Notes under the pieces: model-generated
What the model was told of the DNA's origin: nothing
The model's database searches: none
What the model saw: only the letters and a program-made list of their open reading frames with translations
Shown: one piece after another, positions 57,093 through 64,000 of the stretch
Position numbering within the stretch: position 1 is the stretch's first letter
Layout of the letters: every line of letters begins with the position of its first letter
Made by a program: the position numbers and the translations under genes
DNA from: Algiphilus sp965216485
GTDB taxonomy: Bacteria; Pseudomonadota; Gammaproteobacteria; Nevskiales; Nevskiaceae
DNA length: 64,000 nucleotides
Assembly (NCBI RefSeq): GCF_965216485.1
Contig: NZ_OZ244162.1
Coordinates: 3,100,001 to 3,164,000, forward strand
Direction of reading: 5' to 3'

Positions 57093-58106
57093 CTACAACA
57101 GACCTGCGGTTGCGCCGCCGGGACAGACCGGCAATGCCGTCGCCGCTTCGCTGGGCTTCATGACCATGAGGCGCCCTTTGCTCGGTGTTCCAGCGGTCTC
57201 GCCATCGGCGCCCTGCATGGTTCCGATGGGGGCGACGTCGGGGATCCCGTACTTGGCGAAAATGGCCTTGATGGTGCCGTCGTCCCGCATCGCCTGGATG
57301 GCCTTTTCCACCTCCTCGGCCAGAGCTTCGTTATCCGCACGCAGACTCATGCCGACATCCCAGCTGCTGCGGACCCGGTCTGTACGAAACAGATTGACCA
57401 CTTCCGCCATCGCAAAGCGGCTGGCGTCCGCGCCCTGCTTGGCGAGCAGGCTCTGCAGCTCGGTCCGTGGCGCAAATACCGCCTCCACCTCACCCGCAAT
57501 CAGGCCCTGTATGGCTTCGGAAAGCTTGTCGTAGCTGCGCGTGTTGTCACGCAGCTGGCCGGAAAAGCCGTTGGTGGCGAAGGTGTAGCTCAGGGTGTAG
57601 AGCTCCACGCCAATACGTGCATCCCGGAACGGCGTGGCCGTATCGACCTGATCCGGCAGACTGCCCATGCCTTCGCGGTCGTAGAGCACCGCCATGGATT
57701 CGAAATAGTAGGGTGCCGTGAAACGGTAGTCCGAATTGCGCTCGGCGAAACGCGGATCCTGCGGCACATGCATCAGCAGATGCGGCACCGCGCGCTCGAT
57801 GGGTTGCCCCCAGGCGTCCAGCCCCGGCGGGTCGAGCTGCTCGAGATCCTCGTCCATCGTGTCGTCGGCGGCATAGGTGTAGACCTCCGCCCGCCGATCG
57901 AGCCGCTTGGCCAGTGCCTGCGCAATCTCGACATCGACGCCGAACAGCCCTTCGGCAGACTCCGCCGTGCAGCTGTAGGGCTCGAAGTTCTCGTAGACCG
58001 CCACGCGCAGCACCCCTTCGTCGGCTTCCGCCGCGGCGGAGGCGCTGAAGCAGGCAGCCGAGATGATCAGCAGCCGTTGCATCCAGCGATTGGCATCAAT
58101 TGCCAT
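57093..58106 (-). CDS. quinoprotein-associated ABC-type substrate-binding protein
   Basis: About 337 residues with a signal peptide ending SAAA and a PBPb-like (SBP_bac_3) domain: LRVAVYENFEPYSCTA, GLFGVDVEIAQALAKRLDRR, IQAMRDDGTIKAIFAKYGIP. It is the subclass linked to PQQ alcohol dehydrogenases, for which no permease is encoded nearby; a sensory or assembly role is as likely as transport. The start at 58106 leaves an 11-base overlap with the cytochrome gene; a start at 58130 is possible. Confidence 0.85.
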   Translation of the reverse strand: MAIDANRWMQRLLIISAACFSASAAAEADEGVLRVAVYENFEPYSCTAESAEGLFGVDVEIAQALAKRLDRRAEVYTYAADDTMDEDLEQLDPPGLDAWGQPIERAVPHLLMHVPQDPRFAERNSDYRFTAPYYFESMAVLYDREGMGSLPDQVDTATPFRDARIGVELYTLSYTFATNGFSGQLRDNTRSYDKLSEAIQGLIAGEVEAVFAPRTELQSLLAKQGADASRFAMAEVVNLFRTDRVRSSWDVGMSLRADNEALAEEVEKAIQAMRDDGTIKAIFAKYGIPDVAPIGTMQGADGETAGTPSKGRLMVMKPSEAATALPVCPGGATAGLL

Positions 58107-58524
58107 ATTTCTCTGCCATGGCATCTTCATACTTGGTCTCCAGCCAGGTTTTGATGGCCCAGACCGATTCCGGTTCCATCATTTCCTCGAAGGACGGCAT
58201 GCCCTTGCCGCCTTCGCGCACCATGGTGATGAAGTACTGATCGTCGAAACCAGGCTCCAGCATGCGCAGATCCGGTGCGATGCCGCCGGAAACAGCCTCC
58301 AGCCCGTGACAATTGACGCAGTTCTGACCGTAGCCACGCTGGCCGGTCTCGATGATCTTCTCGCGCGTTTCGCCCTCGGCGTCGCGGTAGGGATTCTCTT
58401 CGCCCCATTCTTCCAATGGCGGCAAGCCTTCCACATCCACGGCGGAGGGCACCACATTGCCGTGCGCGTAGACGGCACCGGCAAAGATGGCGAGAAGGAA
58501 ACTTGATGTGATTGTGCGAAACAT
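58096..58524 (-). CDS. pedF: cytochrome c550, PedF type
   Basis: 142 residues with a signal peptide (about 1-20). Class I cytochrome c heme site CVNCH (C69, C72, H73) and a probable sixth ligand M109 in GMPSFEEMMEP. PedF-type cytochromes take electrons from PQQ ethanol dehydrogenase and pass them to the respiratory chain. The gene lies between the dehydrogenase and the binding-protein gene in the same minus-strand operon. Confidence 0.9.
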   Translation of the reverse strand: MFRTITSSFLLAIFAGAVYAHGNVVPSAVDVEGLPPLEEWGEENPYRDAEGETREKIIETGQRGYGQNCVNCHGLEAVSGGIAPDLRMLEPGFDDQYFITMVREGGKGMPSFEEMMEPESVWAIKTWLETKYEDAMAEKYGN

Positions 58525-58625
58525 GGTGTGTAGATCTCGATCCGAATAGGGGTAATCCCAGGAATAAGGGGCATGCCGCGCCGACGCAGCGGTGCGCCGG
58601 CGCGGCAGCCTGGAGCGCTCGACCC

Positions 58626-60449
58626 TTATTGGGCGGCGAGCTCCGTCTTGTTGCGCTTTGCAGCGATCTCCGCAGCGATCTTGCTCAGCTTGAAGGTCCA
58701 GAGCATGCCGCCCTGGGACACGTCGCGAACCAGCGGGCCGATATCACCACCCCACAGCGGAACCGCCCCCCCCCAACCGGAGACGATGGACACATACTGC
58801 TCACCGTCCATCTTCCAGGTCACGGGCTGGCCGACCACGCCGGAGCCGGTGTTGAAGCTCCACAGCTCCTTGCCGGTCTTGTCGTCCACCGCCTTCACGA
58901 AGCCTTCCGGCGTGCCGTAGAAGACGAGTCCGCCGGCCGTCGTCATGACGCTGCTCCACAGGGGCGTCCGGTTCTCAGCCCGCCACACTTCCTTGCCGGT
59001 CTTCGGATCAACGGCGCGCAGCACGCCGACGTAATCCTCGTTGACCGGGCGGATAGTGAAGCCGGCACCCAGGAAGGCTGAACCACGACGGTAGGTGATC
59101 GGCTCGTTCCAGATATCCATCTCCCACTCGTTCGACGGGATATAGAACAGGCCCGTGCTGTGGCTGTAGGAAACGTGATTCCAGTTCTTGCCGCCGAGGA
59201 AGGAGGGACGCGCCACCACGGACTCACCCTTGTCACCTTCCATTTCGGCCGGGTTACCCGGGCGGTTGCCGGTTTCGATCGGACGGCCGGTCTTCATGTC
59301 GATGCCCGAAGCCCAGCTGACCTCGTCGACAAAGGTGAAGGCATTGAGCAGTTCGCCGTTCTCGCGGTTCAGCACGTAGAAGAAGCCATTGCGGTCTGCC
59401 GTACCGGCCGCCTTGACCTTCTTGCCCTTGTGCTCCATGTCGAAGAGCACCACTTCGTTCACGCCATCGAAGTCCCAGTGGTCGTTCGGCGTGGTCTGGT
59501 AGTGCCACTTGATCTTGCCAGTTTCAATATCGATGGCCAGACGCGAGGTGGTGTAGAGGTTGTCGCCGGGGCGCGCGTAGGCGTTCCATGGCGCGGGGTT
59601 GCCGGTGCCCATGTAGAGCAGACCGAGTTCAGGATCGTAGGTGCCACCGAGCCAGGTCGCGCCGCCGCCGGTCTTCCAGGTCTCGCCTTCCCAGGAACCG
59701 CCCTTGCGGTCCTTGGTGACGTCCTTCTTGCCGCCGGGCAGCGTGCCTTCGTGATTGGCGATGACCGGACGATCCCAGATCAGCTCGCCGGTTTCGGGGT
59801 TGCGGGCCGTGATCCGACCCACGACACCAAATTCACCACCGGATACGCCAGTGATGAGCTTGTCGCCGGCGATCATCGGGGCGGCGGTGTAGGAATAGCC
59901 GCCCTTGTAGTCGGCGATCTTCTCGCGCCACACGGGACGGCCACTCTCCTTGTCGAGCGCCACGAGCTGCGCATCGAGCGTACCGAAGATCACGAGATCC
60001 TTGTACAGCGCAGCGCCACGATTGACGACATCGCAGCAGGGGCTGATGCCCTTGGGCAGACGGTGCTTGTAGGACCACTTGAGCTGACCGGTGCGGGCGT
60101 CGAGCGCCCACAGGCGGGAGTAGGAACCAGTGACGTAGATGACACCATCGTGCACCAGCGGCTGACTTTCCTGGCCGCGCTGCAACTCGTCACCGAAGGA
60201 AAACGCCCAGGCCGGCGTCATGTACTGGACGTTGTCGCGATTGATGGTGTCCAGCTTGCTGTACCGCGTGCCTTTGGGGTCCATGTGGTAAGCGACGACG
60301 TCATCAACCGTGTTGAGATCGTTGTCGATCATCTTCTGGGTCACCCCCGCCGCGGATGCGGTGGACATGTACGCTGCGGATACCAGCAGCGCAGTGACCG
60401 GCGCAGCAAGGCGGCGCCCGAAGCCCCCTCTCAGCGAATGGCTTTTCAT
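58626..60449 (-). CDS. exaA: PQQ-dependent alcohol dehydrogenase, predicted lanthanide type
   Basis: 607-residue periplasmic quinoprotein with an eight-bladed propeller. A signal peptide covers about residues 1-34. The vicinal disulfide is SPCCDVV, and the metal ligands include Glu in SGGEFGVVG and Asn in GTGNPAPWN. The active-site base D326 is followed two residues on by D328 (NDHWDFDGVNE), the additional Asp that marks lanthanide-dependent XoxF/ExaF/PedH enzymes; calcium types have Ala or Ser there. A run of nine G (58766-58774, minus sense) codes for WGGA near the C-terminus. Oxidises short alcohols, electrons going to cytochrome c550. Confidence 0.9.
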   Translation of the reverse strand: MKSHSLRGGFGRRLAAPVTALLVSAAYMSTASAAGVTQKMIDNDLNTVDDVVAYHMDPKGTRYSKLDTINRDNVQYMTPAWAFSFGDELQRGQESQPLVHDGVIYVTGSYSRLWALDARTGQLKWSYKHRLPKGISPCCDVVNRGAALYKDLVIFGTLDAQLVALDKESGRPVWREKIADYKGGYSYTAAPMIAGDKLITGVSGGEFGVVGRITARNPETGELIWDRPVIANHEGTLPGGKKDVTKDRKGGSWEGETWKTGGGATWLGGTYDPELGLLYMGTGNPAPWNAYARPGDNLYTTSRLAIDIETGKIKWHYQTTPNDHWDFDGVNEVVLFDMEHKGKKVKAAGTADRNGFFYVLNRENGELLNAFTFVDEVSWASGIDMKTGRPIETGNRPGNPAEMEGDKGESVVARPSFLGGKNWNHVSYSHSTGLFYIPSNEWEMDIWNEPITYRRGSAFLGAGFTIRPVNEDYVGVLRAVDPKTGKEVWRAENRTPLWSSVMTTAGGLVFYGTPEGFVKAVDDKTGKELWSFNTGSGVVGQPVTWKMDGEQYVSIVSGWGGAVPLWGGDIGPLVRDVSQGGMLWTFKLSKIAAEIAAKRNKTELAAQ

Positions 60450-60510
60450 TTGTGAATCTCCTCGTGTCTTAGGCGTAATTCGATGCTTTTCTGCACCGCT
60501 TTTTATTGTC

Positions 60511-60526
60511 AGCAATGTCTATGCCA
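60511..60526 (-). promoter_or_regulatory. candidate sigma54 promoter of exaA
   Basis: On the minus strand TGGCATAGACATTGCT matches the -24/-12 consensus (TGGCA..TTGCT, GG-N10-GC). It is 61 bases before the ATG, so the leader would be about 50 bases. Confidence 0.75.
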
Positions 60527-60528
60527 CT

Positions 60529-60576
60529 CCCGGAGAAAAAATCCGGGCGCACGCATTGCGCAATATTTCTAATATT
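60529..60576 (-). promoter_or_regulatory. AT-rich palindromic region upstream of the exaA promoter
   Basis: Contains ATTGCGCAAT (60555-60564, perfect palindrome), AATATTTCTAATATT (60562-60576, a repeat of AATATT) and a six-base hairpin CCCGGA/TCCGGG (60529-60547). It stands out as an AT-rich island in GC-rich DNA. It is at the position where a sigma54 activator would bind, about 30-50 bases before the -24 element. Confidence 0.45.
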
Positions 60577-60685
60577 TACAACGTCCTGCACGAGGAAGAG
60601 GCGTACGTTCCACGATGCGGAGCGAAGCCGGAATCGGCACGCTTCCGCTACTGTCCCGGCCTCGTGACAGTCTGTTCAGTATGCA

Positions 60686-61981
60686 TCAGCGGCCATAGCA
60701 GAGATGCATCAGGTGCCCATAGAGCGCCTTTGCCTCCTCCGCCTCGCGCCGGCGTTCGCGCGCCGATGCGATCAGGGGGGAGAGTTGGCTGTCCGGATTG
60801 CGGATGCGCAGTTGCCCCCCCTGCACCGCGTACAGACTGCTGACACTGAAGGCCGCATCCGGCGTCACCATGCTGTAGCAGGTGTTGGCCAGCAGGCCGG
60901 GCGTGGCCTCGCGACCCTGCAGCGATGCCACGATGGCGTGGGCACAGGCGCGCGCCTGGTTGTAGGCGCTGAAGGCCGATTTCGGCATGGGTTGTGCCTG
61001 CGTCGCATCACCCACCGCGTAGATGCCCTGCGCGCCGACGACGCTGAAGTCGCTGGCGTCGACCGGCACCCAGCCAGATCGATCGACCAGGCCCGCGATG
61101 CCCGCCAGCCGTCCGGCCGTTTGCTGCGGTATGACATGCGCCCAATCCGCGGCGATGCGATCGCCACTGGCCAGGTACAGTGTCTGGCTGGCGTGCGCGT
61201 AGTGTTCGACACTGCCGCCATCCTGACGACCGATCCACTCGATCATGCCCGGATAGTGGCGCGCCCAAGCCTCCAGAAACAGCGTCTGCTTGGAGAAGCT
61301 GTCCTTGGCATCCGCAATCAGAATCTTGGCGCGCGGATTCACCCGAGACAGCACGTGCGCAAAGAGGCTGACGCGCTCATAGGGCCCGGGCGGGCAACGA
61401 TAGGGGGCCGCGGGGGGCGCCACCGCGATCACGCCACCCGGGGGTAGCGTAAGCAGCCGCCGACGGACCATCGCCAAAGCGCTTTTCCCGCCGGGCCAGG
61501 CCGGCGGGTTGTCGCGCATGGCCGTGGCGTCAAAGCCAGCCACACTGTCATCGCGCATGGCGATACCGGGTGCCAACACAATGGCATCCGCGCCAAGCCG
61601 CCGACCATCGGACAGATGCACGCAACGACGCCCAGCATCCAGACCGGTTGCCGCGGTCGCCACCACCTCAATGCGGTGATCCGAGAGCACCGCAGGCTGC
61701 CGTGCCACATGGGTCAATGGATTCAGGCCCGCAATCACGGTATTACAGAAGAAACCGCTGTAGACCGTCGCGTTGGTTTCGACCAGAACGATCCGAAGAT
61801 CCGGCGCGAGCCAGCGCAGCCAACGCGCACAGGCCGCACCCGCAATGCCACCTCCGACGATGACGACGCGCGCCTTGCCGAGGGAAGGTGTCGACGCACC
61901 CAACCACCCCGGGGCCGCGGCAGCCGCGAGTCCAAGCAGGACGCGCCGGCGGCGCATGGAACGCAGTGTCGGCTCAGTCAT
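60686..61981 (-). CDS. flavocytochrome-c-type FAD flavoprotein
   Basis: 431 residues. A basic twin-arginine-like signal (RRRRVLLGLAAAAA) indicates export in folded form. The FAD motif is VVIVGGGIAGAAC; conserved cysteines lie in YRCPPGPYE and ANTCYSM, as in the FccB subunit of flavocytochrome c sulfide dehydrogenase. The start overlaps the upstream cytochrome gene by eight bases, so the two form a heterodimeric flavocytochrome. Sulfide oxidation is the usual role, but its place next to the alcohol oxidation operon allows another periplasmic donor. Confidence 0.85.
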   Translation of the reverse strand: MTEPTLRSMRRRRVLLGLAAAAAPGWLGASTPSLGKARVVIVGGGIAGAACARWLRWLAPDLRIVLVETNATVYSGFFCNTVIAGLNPLTHVARQPAVLSDHRIEVVATAATGLDAGRRCVHLSDGRRLGADAIVLAPGIAMRDDSVAGFDATAMRDNPPAWPGGKSALAMVRRRLLTLPPGGVIAVAPPAAPYRCPPGPYERVSLFAHVLSRVNPRAKILIADAKDSFSKQTLFLEAWARHYPGMIEWIGRQDGGSVEHYAHASQTLYLASGDRIAADWAHVIPQQTAGRLAGIAGLVDRSGWVPVDASDFSVVGAQGIYAVGDATQAQPMPKSAFSAYNQARACAHAIVASLQGREATPGLLANTCYSMVTPDAAFSVSSLYAVQGGQLRIRNPDSQLSPLIASARERRREAEEAKALYGHLMHLCYGR

Positions 61982-62333
61982 CGCGCAAGGCCTGGCAGAA
62001 GGGACCGTCGTCGGCGTACAGCCTGGCGGCATCCCAGCTCAGCGCCTCAATATCCGAGATGGTCAGACCATGCCCGAGACGCGTCATGACCGAGGCGCCC
62101 TCTCGCTGATAAGCCTGTAGCCGGGCCGCGATCCAGGCCGCCTCTGCGCCACAGAGGCCAGGTGCACCCTGATCGACTTCGCGGTCGACCCCATGGCACG
62201 TCGTGCAGAAACCAGCGCCACCGGTCTGCACCGCGACATCGGCGTGTGCCGTACAAAGCCAGAGCACACCCACCGGCAGACCCAGCCCGAAGAGCCATCG
62301 CAACCGCAGAAAATGAGGGACAAGGCGACGCAT
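61974..62333 (-). CDS. monoheme cytochrome c, partner of the flavoprotein
   Basis: 119 residues with a signal peptide (about 1-31, ending AHA) and one heme site CTTCH (C43, C46, H47). Met in the C-terminal part would be the sixth ligand, though which one is unclear. It is the first gene of a two-gene unit with the FccB-like flavoprotein. Small mono-heme subunits of this kind occur in flavocytochrome c. Confidence 0.85.
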   Translation of the reverse strand: MRRLVPHFLRLRWLFGLGLPVGVLWLCTAHADVAVQTGGAGFCTTCHGVDREVDQGAPGLCGAEAAWIAARLQAYQREGASVMTRLGHGLTISDIEALSWDAARLYADDGPFCQALRDD

Positions 62334-62352
62334 GGAGAGAGACTAGCAGCAC

Positions 62353-62378
62353 AAAAAAAGCCGGGGCGAGGCCCCGGC
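62353..62378 (-). terminator. intrinsic terminator after the porin
   Basis: On the minus strand GCCGGGGC pairs with GCCCCGGC around CTC, then seven T. It is 68 bases after the porin stop and separates the porin transcript from the flavocytochrome genes. Confidence 0.85.
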
Positions 62379-62446
62379 CAAGTTGACCACGGGAGAAGCC
62401 ACCATGGTCGAGACACACACCTGTTATGCGCGCATTGCGCGCCTGA

Positions 62447-63709
62447 TCAGAAGGACATGAAGGCCCCGATGTTGGCGCTCTGGGCACTGTTGCTCGCGCC
62501 GTTGTGCGCTTCGGTTTCCACGTCATTGATCTCGAAGAGCAGCGTCAGATTGCTGGTCAGCGCGTGGTAGATGCCGCCCGTGATCTTGCTGTTGGTTTCC
62601 AGCAGATTGGGCACCGCCGTCGCGTCGGCACTGTTGGCGTGATCGAGATTGCTGACGCCGTAGTTGACGCCGAAGGTCGTCTTGCCGACCGGATAGGTCA
62701 GCTGCAGCAGGTAGCCATCGGAATCGCGCTCGTTGCCCGCACCATCATCGGAAAGCACGAAGAGACCGGTGGTCCCCATGCCGCTGCCGGTGTAGTAGTA
62801 GGCGGATGCCTTGAAGCCGGCCAGTTCAATGCGGCCGTACACATCGAAGCCGGTGCTCGTGTAGTCATTGCCGACCCCACCCACCGATATCTGCTCCTGG
62901 CTGATGAAGGCCGCCGACAGGTAGGCACCCATGCCACCCAAGTCACCGGCCCAGGCCAGCTTGCCGTGGAAACCGGGGGCGCTGTTATTGGCCGCTCCAC
63001 CCTGGCCGCCGATCAGCGGATCAATCGGATCAAAGATGCCCGCCGTGAAGGTGGCACCACCGAAGGCCGGCGTGGTGTAGTTCATCTGGCCGAGGGTGTC
63101 GGTATAGATGTAGCCAAAGCCGATGCTGCCCAGCGAGGTGTTGGCCGGCGCGCCGGTGGCCATCGCCCCAGGAACACCCACGCCGGGGATGGTCATGTCG
63201 TTGATGATGGCGTCGAAGCCAAAGAGACCGAAATCCCGACCCAGCTTGAAGCTGCCGTAGTTGTCAGTGCCGATGCTGATGAAGACCTGACGTACATCCA
63301 GACCGGTGGTCGCCAGCGCCACATTGGTTCCTACGCCGCCTACAGCACCCTGCTGGAGGTTCGGGCTACCGCCGTCGTTGCTGCTGATGCCGGGGTAAAA
63401 GCCGAAGGTGACACTCAGGTCATAGCCATCCTGCTCGGTACCGGCGCCCAACACGAGGGCGGCAGGTAGCAGGCCATTGCTCACGCTGGAGTTGGTGTCA
63501 TTGCCGTCCGCATCGGCGGCGCAGGCGCTACCGACCGTGGCGATGGCCTCAGGTGCGTCCTCGCAGGTGGAATAGATGTAGTGCACGTTGATGTTGCCGT
63601 TGGCGGAGAAAGTCCAGTCCCCCGCCTGCAGCTCAACGGCCTGTGCCCCCAATGCATACAGCAGTCCCACAGCCCCGGCGCCTGCGGCCAGGATTCGTTG
63701 ATGCTTCAT
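62447..63709 (-). CDS. outer-membrane porin
   Basis: 420 residues with a signal peptide ending AQA and the general porin pattern: alternating strands, a Gly-rich hairpin, conserved VFISIGTDNYGSFKLGRDFG, and a C-terminal Phe (ANIGAFMSF). It is the first gene of the alcohol-oxidation neighbourhood with its own sigma54-type promoter and terminator. By position it may admit the alcohol or a metal chelate; neither is shown. Confidence 0.9.
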   Translation of the reverse strand: MKHQRILAAGAGAVGLLYALGAQAVELQAGDWTFSANGNINVHYIYSTCEDAPEAIATVGSACAADADGNDTNSSVSNGLLPAALVLGAGTEQDGYDLSVTFGFYPGISSNDGGSPNLQQGAVGGVGTNVALATTGLDVRQVFISIGTDNYGSFKLGRDFGLFGFDAIINDMTIPGVGVPGAMATGAPANTSLGSIGFGYIYTDTLGQMNYTTPAFGGATFTAGIFDPIDPLIGGQGGAANNSAPGFHGKLAWAGDLGGMGAYLSAAFISQEQISVGGVGNDYTSTGFDVYGRIELAGFKASAYYYTGSGMGTTGLFVLSDDGAGNERDSDGYLLQLTYPVGKTTFGVNYGVSNLDHANSADATAVPNLLETNSKITGGIYHALTSNLTLLFEINDVETEAHNGASNSAQSANIGAFMSF

Positions 63710-64000
63710 GGTGTCATCTCCTCAGATTGTGATGTCGTTCTACGTACCGGAAGGCACGCCAGCATTGCTGCCCCAGCCCTTGTGCAACCCTGCTGTTGCG
63801 GCAACACCAGCACAGGGAGCAATCCATATGCCAAAGCCTTTGACGGGCAAGTTGCCTGCACCATAGTGATAATTTTCATAGGGTTACGTATTCTGTGGCG
63901 GGCATACGTGCACTCCAGTCGTTGTGCGCGTTGGCCTATCGCATCGTCAAAGTCGCAGTCGGCGGCACAAGCTGTTAGCCCTGCGTGACAGCGCCCTTGA
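63710..64000. other. upstream region of the porin; no gene seen
   Basis: 291 bases to the window end. It contains the sigma54-type promoter of the porin and the imperfect dyad TGCTGTTGCGGCAACACC (63791-63808), near the predicted transcript start. No coding region was found. The regulator gene may lie beyond the edge. Confidence 0.4.
63818..63833 (-). promoter_or_regulatory. candidate sigma54 promoter of the porin
   Basis: On the minus strand TTGGCATATGGATTGCT contains TGGCA and TTGCT with GG-N10-GC. It is 108 bases before the start codon; the 5' leader would be about 97 bases. Confidence 0.7.

Noticed and set aside
60686..62333. Definite sulfide dehydrogenase
   Set aside because: Motifs fit FccB and a monoheme partner, but the context is alcohol oxidation and no sulfur genes are near, so only the fold class is claimed.
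63740..63785. Second sigma54-like match (TGGGGCAGCAATGCT, minus strand) closer to the porin
   Set aside because: The GG to GC spacing is wrong and the -24 element lacks the CA.

Overview
The window is high-GC, gene-dense chromosomal DNA of a Gram-negative aerobe, most likely a gammaproteobacterium. OmpW and porin-type outer-membrane proteins, lipoprotein lipoboxes, HspQ, YccA and a GlyGly-CTERM-like tail all point that way. The mixture of AlmA-like monooxygenase, P450, PQQ alcohol dehydrogenase, acyl-CoA dehydrogenase and many SDRs resembles hydrocarbon- or alcohol-degrading lineages such as Nevskiales/Salinisphaerales relatives; that placement is inference. I saw no rRNA, tRNA, CRISPR, phage or transposase gene. 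One MITE-like element is present at 19126-19300.

Layout. 1-12000 is mixed housekeeping: Fe-type alcohol dehydrogenase, LysR regulator with a palindrome at its start codon, gamma-glutamyltransferase divergent from a peroxiredoxin, an EF-hand protein, a GGDEF protein, an SDR, HspQ and a YceI-like lipoprotein. 12000-19130 is a catabolic cluster: a fused alpha/beta-hydrolase-SDR protein, a PF10118-type diiron-like protein, an AraC regulator divergent from an SDR / alpha/beta-hydrolase / AlmA-MymA-type flavin monooxygenase operon. The parts resemble the mycobacterial virS-mymA locus. 19300-26800 carries a YccA protein, OmpW, an OmpR-type regulator without a kinase and a glycine-betaine-type ABC transporter. 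27000-43800 holds ChrA, membrane proteins, a cytochrome P450, a DMT exporter, a DUF5995-like protein with a GlyGly-CTERM-like tail, an ABC-2 exporter, an M1-like peptidase lipoprotein, SDRs and an acyl-CoA dehydrogenase. 43900-52800 has an acetolactate-synthase-type enzyme paired with an aldehyde dehydrogenase, then small conserved genes.

52900-63710 is the most coherent system: periplasmic alcohol oxidation. An ExaC-type aldehyde dehydrogenase with DUF779 partner (+ strand) faces a minus-strand operon of a PQQ alcohol dehydrogenase, cytochrome c550 (PedF type), a quinoprotein-associated binding protein, a SoxYZ-like carrier and a zinc metallohydrolase. Upstream lie a cytochrome c / flavocytochrome-c-type flavoprotein pair and a porin. 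The dehydrogenase carries the additional Asp (D326 and D328) that marks lanthanide-dependent enzymes. The aldehyde dehydrogenase, the alcohol dehydrogenase and the porin each have a sequence matching a sigma54 -24/-12 promoter at a suitable distance. This suggests one RpoN-controlled regulon for uptake, alcohol oxidation and aldehyde oxidation.

Convergent gene pairs repeatedly share a CTAG/CTAA stop-codon overlap. The MITE-like element appears to have landed in exactly such a shared stop and kept both stops intact.
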